Source of the DNA: JAFGSG01 sp964626055
Lineage (GTDB): Bacteria; Spirochaetota; UBA4802; JAFGDQ01
DNA length: 64,000 nt
NCBI GenBank assembly: GCA_964626055.1
Contig: CAZVDF010000011.1
Coordinates: 1 to 64,000, forward strand
Direction of reading: 5' to 3'
Shown here piece after piece: positions 55,895 to 64,000 of the stretch (position 1 is the first letter of the stretch; each line of letters begins with the position of its first letter). Under the pieces are notes generated by a model. It was given only the letters and a program-made list of their open reading frames with translations, was not told the DNA's origin and searched no databases. The position numbers and the translations under genes are program-made.

Positions 55895-56277
55895 ATTGAG
55901 GAGGCAGTCATTAACTTTGTCAATAATTATTCCGAGAAGAATCATTACTTTCAGATCCGGAGTGAATCTCGAAATTTAAAAAAAAGTCCAACAGTCGCGT
56001 AACAGAAAGGATCGAACCAACGGCACAGATTAATACAGATTATGCCGGATATTTTGCAGGTATATGACTCCTCATTTTATAATTGTTATTAAAGCCACCA
56101 TTTCTACCGGCGTTCGTTTTTTTAGAAAAATCCTGAATTTTTTTTGTGACGATTTAATTAAAATCAGAACTCCATTATTAAGGATGACTAAAAATTAATA
56201 AATTTGGATGCAATTTAATATTTTTAAATGATTGAAACTATATTAAAAAATATAAAATAAATTAAGGAGAAATTGTT
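55895..56277. other. Intergenic stretch without a recognised feature
   Basis: This stretch lies between palindromic element copy 3 and the gene at 56278. No open frame of useful length, RNA gene or terminator was found. A promoter for the plus-strand pair at 56278-58135 must lie here, but no clear match to a consensus stands out. Confidence 0.45.
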
Positions 56278-56709
56278 ATGAAAAAACAATTTATTATGTT
56301 TTATACTGTTCTGTTTGCAGCGGGATTTTTTCTTATTTCGCTGCAAACAACGTCTTCAGCCGCCGGTTTTAAACTGTATCCCGGAGCAAAACCGGACGGG
56401 CGCGCAAACCGCGATGCGAATGGAATGGCCAAACAGATGAAAATGCCCGGCAATTCAAAGATATACACGACCAGCGACAGCTTCGAGAAAGTGGCCGCTT
56501 TTTACAAAGAAATCGCAAAGGAATATGTGATGCCCGGTAATTCTCAGAAAGGTATAAAAGCCAGGTTCTTTATCTTCGACAACGGCAAAGACCTTTCGGA
56601 TTCAAAGCGCTGGGTCAAAGTGCAGAGACCTGCAATGGGTTTATACAAGGAAGACTTGAAGGAAATGAAATTGCGGGATATTACGTTGATCGTGCTTGTG
56701 GAAAAGTAA
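56278..56709 (+). CDS. Small exported protein of unknown function
   Basis: This 143-residue protein has a signal peptide cleaved near SSAAG/F (about residue 30) and a compact mature domain: FKLYPGAKPD, then SKIYTTSDSFEKVAAFYKEI. The latter pattern (threshold, then a helix followed by Y/F-K) occurs in several small bacterial exported domains that take part in envelope functions. AAGGAGA precedes the ATG. It is followed 37 bases later by the ELWxxDGT lipoprotein gene, so the two may be co-expressed. No family name is assigned. Confidence 0.65.
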   Translation: MKKQFIMFYTVLFAAGFFLISLQTTSSAAGFKLYPGAKPDGRANRDANGMAKQMKMPGNSKIYTTSDSFEKVAAFYKEIAKEYVMPGNSQKGIKARFFIFDNGKDLSDSKRWVKVQRPAMGLYKEDLKEMKLRDITLIVLVEK

Positions 56710-56746
56710 GATAATGTAATCAGCTTGCTTTAAAAGGAGAAAGTAT

Positions 56747-58135
56747 ATGAAAAAATTATTTTTTAGTTTGATATCAGCTGTAATATTTTTTATATTCGCC
56801 TGCAGCGGTAGCGAAAGCGACAGCGGAGGAGTAACTCCCCCTCAACTGATGCTTTTCGGAGCAAGGGATGCGGATCACGGGAAGGAGCTCTGGGCAACCG
56901 ATGGAAATGAATCCGGCACAAAACTGGCGAAGGATATTAATACCGGAAACGGCGACGGTATTTCTTCTTCAGATGAATTTATTTACCTTAACGGGAAAGC
57001 ATTTTTTAAGGCGAATAACGGAACAAACGGAGATGAACTCTGGGTAAGCGACGGAACCGAAGCCGGCACTTTCATGCTGAAAGATATTAATCCCGGTCCG
57101 GACAACAGCTCCCCCGAGTCATTCACGGTTCATAACGGAAAGATATATTTTCAGGCAGATAACGGCATTAATAGCATTGAGCTATGGGTAACCGACGGAA
57201 CAACAACAGGAACAATTATGCTTAAAGATATAAATCCAGGCGCGGATAACAGCAGCCCGGGCGGATTTACTGCCTATAACGGAAAACTATATTTTCAGGC
57301 AAACAACGGGAATGATGGAATTGAACCCTGGGTAACCGACGGAACAACAACAGGAACAAGAATGATTAAAGACATAAATCCGACGGCTGACAGTTACCCA
57401 TACCGTTTTACAGTTTATAATGGAAAACTGTATTTCTATGCAAATAACGGTACAAACGGCATTGAGCCATGGGTGACTGACGGCACTACGGACGGCACTG
57501 TGATGCTGAAAGACATTAATCCCGGCGTGATTGGCAGCTACCCGTTTGAATTTACAGTCTATAACGGAAACCTTTATTTCCAGGCAAATAACGGAACTGA
57601 CGGAGGCGAGCTCTGGGTAAGCGACGGAACCGAAGCCGGAACGGTTATGCTTAAAGATATTCGCTCAGGAGCGAATAACGGCAACCCGATCGGATTTACA
57701 GTCTTTAACGGAAAACTATATTTCCGAGCCGATAATGCGACCAACGGAAACGAACTCTGGGTAAGCGACGGATCCGAAGCCGGAACGGTTATGCTTAAAG
57801 ATATTCGTTCTGGCGCAAATGACAGCTCTCCGAACAATTTGACTGTCTGCAACGGAAAACTATATTTCCAGGCAAATAACGGGATTAATGGAACCGAGCT
57901 ATGGGTGACTGATGGCACCGAAGCCGGGACTATCATGCTGAAAGATATTTATCCCGGCATGAATCCCGGCACTCCATGGCTTTTCACAGTTTATGGCGGA
58001 AAGTTGTATTTTCAGGCAGATAACGGAACTAATGGAATTGAACTCTGGGTGACTGACGGAACCGAAGCCGGAACTCTCATGCTGAAAGATATTTACGAAG
58101 GAGGGGATAGTTCAAATCCATTTAGCGGCTTCTAG
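56747..58135 (+). CDS. ELWxxDGT-repeat surface lipoprotein
   Basis: The 462-residue lipoprotein has lipobox FACS near residue 19, followed by nine ELWxxDGT repeats of about 47 residues. Consensus fragments are G-x-ELWVSDGTEAGT and MLKDINPG, each joined by GKLYFQANNG. Such repeats form beta-propeller or beta-solenoid surfaces and occur in large extracellular proteins. Repeats six and seven are nearly identical at DNA level, so recent duplication or gene conversion is likely. A bidirectional terminator follows. Function is unknown; adhesion or binding of polymers is a guess. Confidence 0.85.
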   Translation: MKKLFFSLISAVIFFIFACSGSESDSGGVTPPQLMLFGARDADHGKELWATDGNESGTKLAKDINTGNGDGISSSDEFIYLNGKAFFKANNGTNGDELWVSDGTEAGTFMLKDINPGPDNSSPESFTVHNGKIYFQADNGINSIELWVTDGTTTGTIMLKDINPGADNSSPGGFTAYNGKLYFQANNGNDGIEPWVTDGTTTGTRMIKDINPTADSYPYRFTVYNGKLYFYANNGTNGIEPWVTDGTTDGTVMLKDINPGVIGSYPFEFTVYNGNLYFQANNGTDGGELWVSDGTEAGTVMLKDIRSGANNGNPIGFTVFNGKLYFRADNATNGNELWVSDGSEAGTVMLKDIRSGANDSSPNNLTVCNGKLYFQANNGINGTELWVTDGTEAGTIMLKDIYPGMNPGTPWLFTVYGGKLYFQADNGTNGIELWVTDGTEAGTLMLKDIYEGGDSSNPFSGF

Positions 58136-58175
58136 AAGGCATTGATTTGTTACACAATTACCTTTCATTATTAAA

Positions 58176-58213
58176 AAAAAAGAGCATCATGCATGTTGCA
58201 GTTGCTCTTTTTT
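58176..58213. terminator. Bidirectional intrinsic terminator
   Basis: AAAAAAGAGCA and TGCTCTTTTTT form an 11-bp stem with a 16-base loop, with A/T runs on both sides. It lies 40 bases after the ELWxxDGT gene (plus strand) and 18 bases after the end of tRNA-Asn (minus strand), so it can end both transcripts. Confidence 0.85.
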
Positions 58214-58230
58214 AAAAATATCATGAAAAG

Positions 58231-58303
<73 letters not shown>

Positions 58304-58325
58304 ATATTTTTTGCAGTGTGATTTA

Positions 58326-58352
58326 ATATTAAATTCAGGGTAATAATGTCAA
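58326..58352 (-). promoter_or_regulatory. Candidate promoter of tRNA-Asn
   Basis: On the minus strand TTGACA and TAATAT are separated by 15 bases, ending about 22 bases before the 5' end of the tRNA. Spacing is slightly short but the position fits. Confidence 0.4.
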
Positions 58353-58497
58353 TAATTTTTTAGATAAAAAGAACTTTAAAAAATAAAATTTGTTTTTTAA
58401 TTGATTTTTTAAGTTATACTGTGATTATAACTCCAAAGTTGGTTCAATACACTGATTTTCAGTAAGGATACGACAACAGAAAAAAAATGGAGGATGC

Positions 58498-59700
58498 TTG
58501 GAAAAAGAAAATGCGCCTCAACCGGATAATATAGAAATTAATTCTTTATTATCCGATGAAAAAGAAATTGCCCGGAATCCATTATCCCGTGAAAAAGAAG
58601 AGACCGAAGGATCGGATATTATAGCCAGGGACCGGACCTTCAATAAGGAGCTGAGCGATTTAGTATCCAGAATAAGAGCTAACGAACCTCAGGAAAAAAG
58701 CGGATCAAAAGCCAGAAAAGCAGTAACCGAAGAAGAACTTCTCAGAATGTTTCATATGCTTTATTACAAAGCCATGAATCTTGACAACAGAGATAAGATC
58801 AACATCGATTTAAATCCTTTTGAGCTTTACAGGGAGTCCACAAGCGACGATCTGATCATTTGCATTAATAATGAAATGAAAGATTTGGAACTTCCCGAAT
58901 TCGCTGTTCTTGCTTATGATATACTGAAGAAATGTTACATAAGTTACGCAAATTATATTGTCGATTACAATGGAAATAATATGATCATAGATTCTCTGGA
59001 AAGTTTGTATGCAAAAATACTTGAAAGCGGCAACGGAATCGTAGTTGATCAGCAGTCGATAGAAAGGAATTCGTATTTAAACAAAAGATTCGGATTTAAG
59101 AAATCAGCTTATTTCATATCATTCGGCTCTTTTTTCAAAGACTTTTTTAAAGACTCGAATCTCGATAAAAAGATGGATTTTTCAGATCATCTTACGCCGA
59201 TACTGCTTATCCAGCTGAAAGAAAACCTGACAGAACATCAAAAAAAATCGTTTTACAATAAAATTAAAAATAAATTAACTATATATTTCTTTTTACTCTA
59301 TAAAAAAATAATTCTGGAAAATCATAATTTAAATCTTGCCAATCAGCAAAGCCTGTTTAACTTTATTGATTATATATATCGTAAATACAGCAGATATGAG
59401 GATTACCTGTTCTGCATTATGAAACTCAGAAATTATACCAACAGCGAATTCCTGTTCGCGTTGAAATATTTAGAGAGTAAATTTGAAAAAAAATTAACTG
59501 AAGAAACGACCGTTTCAAGAATAGAAAAAGATAAAATAATTATATTTACACTGAAATCCAGAAAGAAAATACTGGATGACATTATAGATGATTTCAATAA
59601 AGTGCACGGTAATATATTAAATGTAAAAATGTTTATGAATGATGAAAATATTAAAAGTATTAATCTTTTAAAAAATATAAAAGAAGAGATACTCAGGTAA
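58498..59700 (+). CDS. Protein of unknown function, alpha-helical
   Basis: This 400-residue, hydrophilic protein starts at TTG 58498, with GGAGG five bases upstream. It has no signal peptide or membrane segment. The N-terminal 80 residues are charged and probably disordered (EKEIARNPLSREKEETEG). The remainder is mostly helical with tyrosine-rich parts such as YYKAMNLDNRDKINIDL and FFLLYKKIILENHNL. No catalytic motif or known domain was recognised. It is followed by its own terminator and is probably monocistronic. Confidence 0.65.
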   Translation: MEKENAPQPDNIEINSLLSDEKEIARNPLSREKEETEGSDIIARDRTFNKELSDLVSRIRANEPQEKSGSKARKAVTEEELLRMFHMLYYKAMNLDNRDKINIDLNPFELYRESTSDDLIICINNEMKDLELPEFAVLAYDILKKCYISYANYIVDYNGNNMIIDSLESLYAKILESGNGIVVDQQSIERNSYLNKRFGFKKSAYFISFGSFFKDFFKDSNLDKKMDFSDHLTPILLIQLKENLTEHQKKSFYNKIKNKLTIYFFLLYKKIILENHNLNLANQQSLFNFIDYIYRKYSRYEDYLFCIMKLRNYTNSEFLFALKYLESKFEKKLTEETTVSRIEKDKIIIFTLKSRKKILDDIIDDFNKVHGNILNVKMFMNDENIKSINLLKNIKEEILR

Positions 59701-59723
59701 AATTTTCATTAATGGCAATCAAT

Positions 59724-59755
59724 AAGGCGCTGTAGGACAACAGAGCCTTTTTTTT
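59724..59755 (+). terminator. Intrinsic terminator after the unknown gene
   Basis: AAGGC and GCCTT plus the inner CTGT/ACAG form a stem of nine pairs with one mismatch (loop AGGACA) followed by eight T. It lies 24 bases after the stop at 59700 and reads on the plus strand. Confidence 0.85.
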
Positions 59756-59850
59756 AAGACTCGGTTGAAAAGTTCCTTTTGTTTTCATATTTTTGTTTGG
59801 TGCATTTGTGCGGATTATCGCGATTATATGGGAATATGCTGATTATATAC

Positions 59851-61041
59851 ATGAAAATTCTTAAAAAACCAAATTTATGGTTATTAATAATTATTAGTTT
59901 TTTAATATTTAATGCCAGGCTGTCTGCCGAAGGCACCGCTGGCACATCAGGAGCCGATTTCCTTGAAATTGGCACGGGCTCAAGACCGTTGGGTATGGGC
60001 GAGGCGTTTACGGCCGCGATAGAGGATGTACACTCGATCTATTACAATCCTGCGGGCATAGCAACGCTTAAGTATCCTGTTTTGTCACTGATGCACCAGG
60101 AATTAATAGTGGATTCCAGGTTTGAGAACATCAGTTTTGCAATGCCTTTTTATAACGGCTTTCTGGCCGGCTCAAATTCCACATTCTGGGTGCCTCCGTT
60201 CGATAAAATAGATGAAAACGGGAATACAACCGGGACAGTACAGTTTTATAATACGTGCACTGCGCTGGCATACGGCCAGTCGCTGGATTATCTCGAGATT
60301 GGCGCATCGGTAAAGTATATCTATCAAAGAGTAGACACGCTTAAAGTTCATTCCGCCGCAGCCGACATAGGTTTTCTTAAAAGAATGTATATGTTCTCTC
60401 CTTTCGACGCTCCTTTAAGAAATTTTGCACTGGGTATGTCGCTTCAAAATATAGGTACCAAGGCGCATAATGATACGCTCCCCAGGCTGATCAGAGCCGG
60501 ATTTTCCTATTACTTGACCAAATGGCTGAATTTCAACGTCGATCTGATTGAAAACGCAATAAATTCATCCGATCTGCTTGACTTTACTTCAGGTTTTAAC
60601 GAAAGCTTCAGAGTTAACACAGGAATTGAAGCCACTTTCAATGAACTTCTATATTTAAGGGCAGGATACAGATTTAATGACGCGGGGAAGTATTCTTTCG
60701 GAACAGGTTTTCATTACACAATAGGCAATGTGGCTTTTATATTCGACACATCTTATTCCGACGCTGGAGTATTCGGAGCTAATTATTCTTTTAATGTAAC
60801 TTTTAAATTGATACCCAAAGTCATTACGAAAGAAGACGAGAAGAAATCCGAAGAGCATTATCAGAGGGGCATTAAGCTATACATAGCGGACGACATTGAT
60901 TCGGCAATACAGGAATTTACCTCAGCGCGGGATTATGATCCGTATCATAAGAACGTTAAGCAAAAGATAAAAGACCTTGAAGAACTCAAAGAGCTTAAAA
61001 AGCAGCATGAAGAATTGAATCAGGGTCCTCAAAACCGCTGA
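59851..61041 (+). CDS. PorV/UPF0164-like outer-membrane protein with a helical tail
   Basis: The signal peptide starts MKILKKPNLWLLIIISFLIF, which favours ATG 59851; ATG 59836 is also possible and neither has a good ribosome binding site. The mature N-terminus contains GADFLEIGTGSRPLGMGEAF and YYNPAGIATL, the characteristic start of PorV/PorQ and UPF0164 outer-membrane proteins. A barrel of antiparallel strands follows (FNELLYLRAGYRFN, YSFGTGFHYTIGNVAF). The last 60 residues form a TPR-like helical tail (EEHYQRGIKLYIADDIDSAI). UPF0164 proteins are known from spirochaetes. The function may be outer-membrane assembly or transport. Confidence 0.85.
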   Translation: MKILKKPNLWLLIIISFLIFNARLSAEGTAGTSGADFLEIGTGSRPLGMGEAFTAAIEDVHSIYYNPAGIATLKYPVLSLMHQELIVDSRFENISFAMPFYNGFLAGSNSTFWVPPFDKIDENGNTTGTVQFYNTCTALAYGQSLDYLEIGASVKYIYQRVDTLKVHSAAADIGFLKRMYMFSPFDAPLRNFALGMSLQNIGTKAHNDTLPRLIRAGFSYYLTKWLNFNVDLIENAINSSDLLDFTSGFNESFRVNTGIEATFNELLYLRAGYRFNDAGKYSFGTGFHYTIGNVAFIFDTSYSDAGVFGANYSFNVTFKLIPKVITKEDEKKSEEHYQRGIKLYIADDIDSAIQEFTSARDYDPYHKNVKQKIKDLEELKELKKQHEELNQGPQNR

Positions 61042-61159
61042 AAAATATCTGATTCCGGCAATTTAAACAATTTAAAATATTAACATAATAATATTGACAT
61101 ATAAGACATAATATTGCGTAAATAGTTTCGAAAGTAGCTTTTCATTGAGGTCTACGCAG

Positions 61160-64000
61160 TTGGAAAAAGCCGGATTAAGAATAGAAATTTTTTATAAAAT
61201 AAAAGATTCCCGCAGCGAAGTATTTAAACGAAGATTTAAAAGGTTTAATCTGAGCATACAGGAAATCTACTTAAGCAACAACTATCTCCTGAACATTGAT
61301 CTAAACCAGAACGAAGCGAAAAAAATTGCTGAATCGCTCGCGCATCCTGTAACCCAGAGCTATTCGATAAACATACCATATACACCCCGTTTCGCTTATG
61401 CTGTTGAGATCGGCTTTCTTCCCGGCGTAACGGACAATGTAGCCCATACTGTAACGGAAATGATCCGTGATTTATTTAAAAATTCAGGCAGCATTAAAAT
61501 CGATCCTGAAAAATCTGTTTTCACTTCAATAACATATTTTATTGACGGTACTATTCAATACGAAGATGCCCTAAAAATCGGGCAGGAACTTTATAATCCT
61601 TTAATAGAACGAATGAAAGTACTGTCAAAAATCGACTACATGTCGAATAACGGCATGGGAATGGAGATTCCTGTCGTGCACATATCCGAACGTCCGGAAG
61701 CGGACGAGGTGAACCTGAATGTCCCGGATGAAGAGCTTATAAAGCTGGGCAAAGAAGGTATACAGAATAAAGACGGGACAAGGCGCGGCCCGCTTGCCCT
61801 TGATCTTTTATTTACATCTGCAATAAAAAAGTATTTTAACGATATAGAAAAAAGAAATCCCACCGACGTTGAGCTCGAATCGATAGCACAGACCTGGAGC
61901 GAACATTGCAAACATACGATCTTTGCCTCAAAGCTCGACGAGATTGACGAAGGCATCTTCAAAAAATATATAAAATCAGCTACTGAAATTATTCGCAGGA
62001 AGAAAAGAAAAAAGGATTTTTGCGTGTCCGTGTTCGAAGACAATGCCGGCGGCATAGCATTCGACGAAAACTACATTGTATGCGACAAGGTCGAGACGCA
62101 CAACAGCCCGAGCGCGCTGGACCCTTTCGGCGGAGCGATAACCGGTATAGTGGGCGTTAACAGGGACGCGATCGGTTTCGGTATGGGAGCAAAGCCGATC
62201 GCGAACAGGTACGGATTCTGTTTTGCTGATCCGCGGGACGAGCGGCCGCTTTACAGACAAAGGAGCAGGAATTCGCAGCTTTTATCCCCGCGGCGTATCA
62301 TGGACGGAGTTGTCCGCGGCGTAAATGCAGGGGGAAACCAGTCGGGCATACCCACTGCGCAGGGATTCGTATATTTTGACGAACGTTATAAAGGAAAACC
62401 TCTGGTATTCGTCGGCACTGTCGGGCTTCTGCCGCGTAAATTAAACGGAGTTTCATCTGTTGAAAAAAAAGCCATGCCAGGCGACCGCATTGTGATGGTC
62501 GGGGGCAGGGTAGGCCGTGACGGCATTCACGGCGCAACGTTTTCGTCCGAAGCGCTGGATTCCGGGAGCCCAGCCGCCGCAGTACAGATTGGCGATCCCA
62601 TCACTCAGAAAAAGCTTTCGGACGCTATTGTCAAGACCGCTAGGGACAAAGGGCTTTATAATTCGATTACCGACAACGGAGCGGGGGGACTATCATGCTC
62701 TGTCGCGGAGATGGCAAAAGAATGCGGCGGCTTTTCGGTCGATCTCGACAAGGTTCCCCTGAAATATCCCGGCTTAGCACCATGGCAGATTTGGGTCAGC
62801 GAATCGCAGGAAAGAATGACTCTTTCCGTGCCTCCCGAAAAGATCAACGAATTCTTCTCTCTTATGCAGCTTAACGGGGTGGAAGCATGGATAATCGGGA
62901 CATTCAACGACAGCGGAAGAGGAAAAGTTAATTATAACGGTAAAACCGTTTTCGATCTGGATATGGATTTTCTGCATAACGGGCTCCCCAAAAGAACGCT
63001 GATTACCAAGAAAACGAAAAAAGAAAATTCATATCCCGATTTCCCTGAACCTGAAGAATGTACCCGGTCATTTCAGGCAATGACAGGAAGGCTTAATACG
63101 GCAGGCTTTGAATTCATATCCGCCCAATACGATCATGAAGTTCAGGCTAATTCTGTAATAAAGCCGTTGCAGGGTAAAGGAAAAATTAACGGCAACACAA
63201 CAGTGATACGGCCTTTGCCGCACTCAAAAAAAGGAGTTGTGCTTTCACAGAGCCTGTATCCCTCATACAGCGATATAGATACGTACTGGATGGCCGCCTG
63301 TTCGATAGACACAGCGATAAGGAACGCCGTATCGGCCGGATGCTCTATCGAGAGGCTAGCGCTGCTAGACAACTTCTGCTGGTGCGATTCGAACAATCCG
63401 AAGCGTCTGGATGAGCTTAAGGACGCCGCAAAAGCATGCTACGATTTCGCAACCGAATACGGCACGCCTTTTGTCTCCGGTAAAGACAGCATGTTCAATG
63501 ATTTTAAAGGATACGACGAAAATTTCAACGAAGTTTTTATCTCTGTTCCGCCCACTCTGCTCATTTCTACATTCGGAATTATAAACGACGTTGAAAAATG
63601 CCAGACAATCGATTTTAAATTTTCCGGGGATCTTATCTACATTCTGGGAGAAACAAACGATGAACTCGGCGGATCGGAATATCATTCATATATTTCCGAT
63701 ACAATATTTAAGAAAAAACATGTCCACAATGCAATTCCTAAGGTCAATCCAAAAAAAAACAAGGCTATTTACAAAGCCATTTCAAAAGCATTCAGTAAGG
63801 AAATAATCGCGTCATCAGTGAGCATTGAACGCGGAGGCCTTGCCGTCGCACTTGCAAAATCGTCGATGGCAGGCATGCTGGGCTTTAAAATCGATATTTC
63901 TAAAATACCCGCAGACCAAAATCTGAGAAAAGATACCTTACTGTATTCCGAGTCGCAGGGCAGGCTTTTAGTTACCGTTGATCCATCAAATAAAAAAGAC
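61160..64000 (+). CDS. purL: Phosphoribosylformylglycinamidine synthase, PurS-PurL fusion (partial)
   Basis: The frame from TTG 61160 runs open to the window end (about 947 residues). It has an N-terminal PurS-like part (LEKAGLRIEIFYKIKD, then FLPGVTDNVAHTVTEMI), then the PurL catalytic region. Signatures are TWSEHCKHTIFASKL, VCDKVETHNSPSALDPFGG, GGNQSGIPTAQG, GRVGRDGIHGATFSSE, ITDNGAGGLSCSVAEM, FVSGKDSMFND and a late SIERGGLAVAL. The enzyme makes FGAM from FGAR, ATP and ammonia in purine synthesis. Any glutamine amidotransferase domain (PurQ) would lie past the edge. GAGG lies nine bases before the TTG; the TTG is the first supported start. TTGACA at 61094 may be part of its promoter. Confidence 0.92.
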   Translation, partial: MEKAGLRIEIFYKIKDSRSEVFKRRFKRFNLSIQEIYLSNNYLLNIDLNQNEAKKIAESLAHPVTQSYSINIPYTPRFAYAVEIGFLPGVTDNVAHTVTEMIRDLFKNSGSIKIDPEKSVFTSITYFIDGTIQYEDALKIGQELYNPLIERMKVLSKIDYMSNNGMGMEIPVVHISERPEADEVNLNVPDEELIKLGKEGIQNKDGTRRGPLALDLLFTSAIKKYFNDIEKRNPTDVELESIAQTWSEHCKHTIFASKLDEIDEGIFKKYIKSATEIIRRKKRKKDFCVSVFEDNAGGIAFDENYIVCDKVETHNSPSALDPFGGAITGIVGVNRDAIGFGMGAKPIANRYGFCFADPRDERPLYRQRSRNSQLLSPRRIMDGVVRGVNAGGNQSGIPTAQGFVYFDERYKGKPLVFVGTVGLLPRKLNGVSSVEKKAMPGDRIVMVGGRVGRDGIHGATFSSEALDSGSPAAAVQIGDPITQKKLSDAIVKTARDKGLYNSITDNGAGGLSCSVAEMAKECGGFSVDLDKVPLKYPGLAPWQIWVSESQERMTLSVPPEKINEFFSLMQLNGVEAWIIGTFNDSGRGKVNYNGKTVFDLDMDFLHNGLPKRTLITKKTKKENSYPDFPEPEECTRSFQAMTGRLNTAGFEFISAQYDHEVQANSVIKPLQGKGKINGNTTVIRPLPHSKKGVVLSQSLYPSYSDIDTYWMAACSIDTAIRNAVSAGCSIERLALLDNFCWCDSNNPKRLDELKDAAKACYDFATEYGTPFVSGKDSMFNDFKGYDENFNEVFISVPPTLLISTFGIINDVEKCQTIDFKFSGDLIYILGETNDELGGSEYHSYISDTIFKKKHVHNAIPKVNPKKNKAIYKAISKAFSKEIIASSVSIERGGLAVALAKSSMAGMLGFKIDISKIPADQNLRKDTLLYSESQGRLLVTVDPSNKKD

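Noticed and set aside
57574..57936. Minus-strand open frame with repeats opposite the ELWxxDGT gene
   Set aside because: The repeats merely mirror those of the real gene; no start signal or independent family match.
56747..58135. CRISPR-like repeat spacing
   Set aside because: The regular repeats of about 140 bases encode protein repeats with codon-level divergence and there are no short identical repeats with unique spacers.
61636..63685. Several minus-strand open frames opposite purL
   Set aside because: All lie inside the conserved PurL frame on the plus strand and show no domains.

Overview
The window is low-GC DNA (roughly one third G+C by eye) from a Gram-negative, probably anaerobic bacterium. 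It carries outer-membrane barrels, a Wza-type export protein, lipoproteins with clear lipoboxes, and CxxCH cytochromes. The mix of a UPF0164/PorV-like barrel, a CHASE2 adenylate cyclase, SpoIIE-type phosphatase, HD-GYP proteins, large TPR proteins and an Opp cluster would suit a spirochaete-related or other deep, uncultured lineage, but no marker here fixes the phylum. Two runs of N (3329-3338 and 25534-25633) show that this is a scaffolded draft or metagenome assembly.

Layout. (1) 226-7324: a sugar/acyl O-acyltransferase, then a one-module NRPS (C-A-PCP, predicted serine code DVWHISLVDK) interrupted by a scaffold gap, and a one-module PKS (KS-AT-ACP, malonyl type). No thioesterase or reductive domain is visible. 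(2) 7496-9404: an unidentified membrane protein and a lipoprotein beta-propeller. (3) 9599-23645: an exopolysaccharide locus with two GT2 enzymes, a GT8-like enzyme, a methyltransferase, a secreted GH16 hydrolase, an Alg13/Alg14-type split glycosyltransferase, an O-antigen ligase/polymerase, a Wzz/BY-kinase-like co-polymerase, a Wza-like exporter, an outer-membrane barrel and an Asp-box protein. No initiating glycosyltransferase or flippase lies inside the window. (4) 23752-37284: signalling and housekeeping genes: degenerate HD-GYP, TPR proteins, DUF2273-like protein, M24 peptidase, aroQ, argS, CHASE2 cyclase and a DHH phosphoesterase. (5) 48570 down to 37286: an opp operon in the order oppB-C-A-D-F, followed on the same strand by a DUF6599-like lipoprotein, a PP2A-like phosphatase, a formylglycine-enzyme-like protein and a SpoIIE phosphatase. 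(6) 48932-52044: an intact HD-GYP paralogue, a DUF2279-like protein and aat. (7) 55524 down to 52276: a compact operon joining a Tmc/NarI-like membrane protein, a two-cluster Fe-S protein, a tetrahaem cytochrome, MetV and MetF. (8) 56278-64000: a small exported protein, an ELWxxDGT-repeat lipoprotein, tRNA-Asn, an unknown protein, a PorV-like barrel and the start of a PurS-PurL fusion.

The most interesting observations are the cytochrome-linked methylenetetrahydrofolate reductase operon, and a family of three palindromic intergenic repeats whose stems differ in sequence between copies but stay paired within each copy. Also notable are an NRPS-PKS pair beside the polysaccharide locus, and several enzymes with altered active-site motifs: the BY-kinase-like Walker A, one HD-GYP, and the ArgRS HIGH motif.
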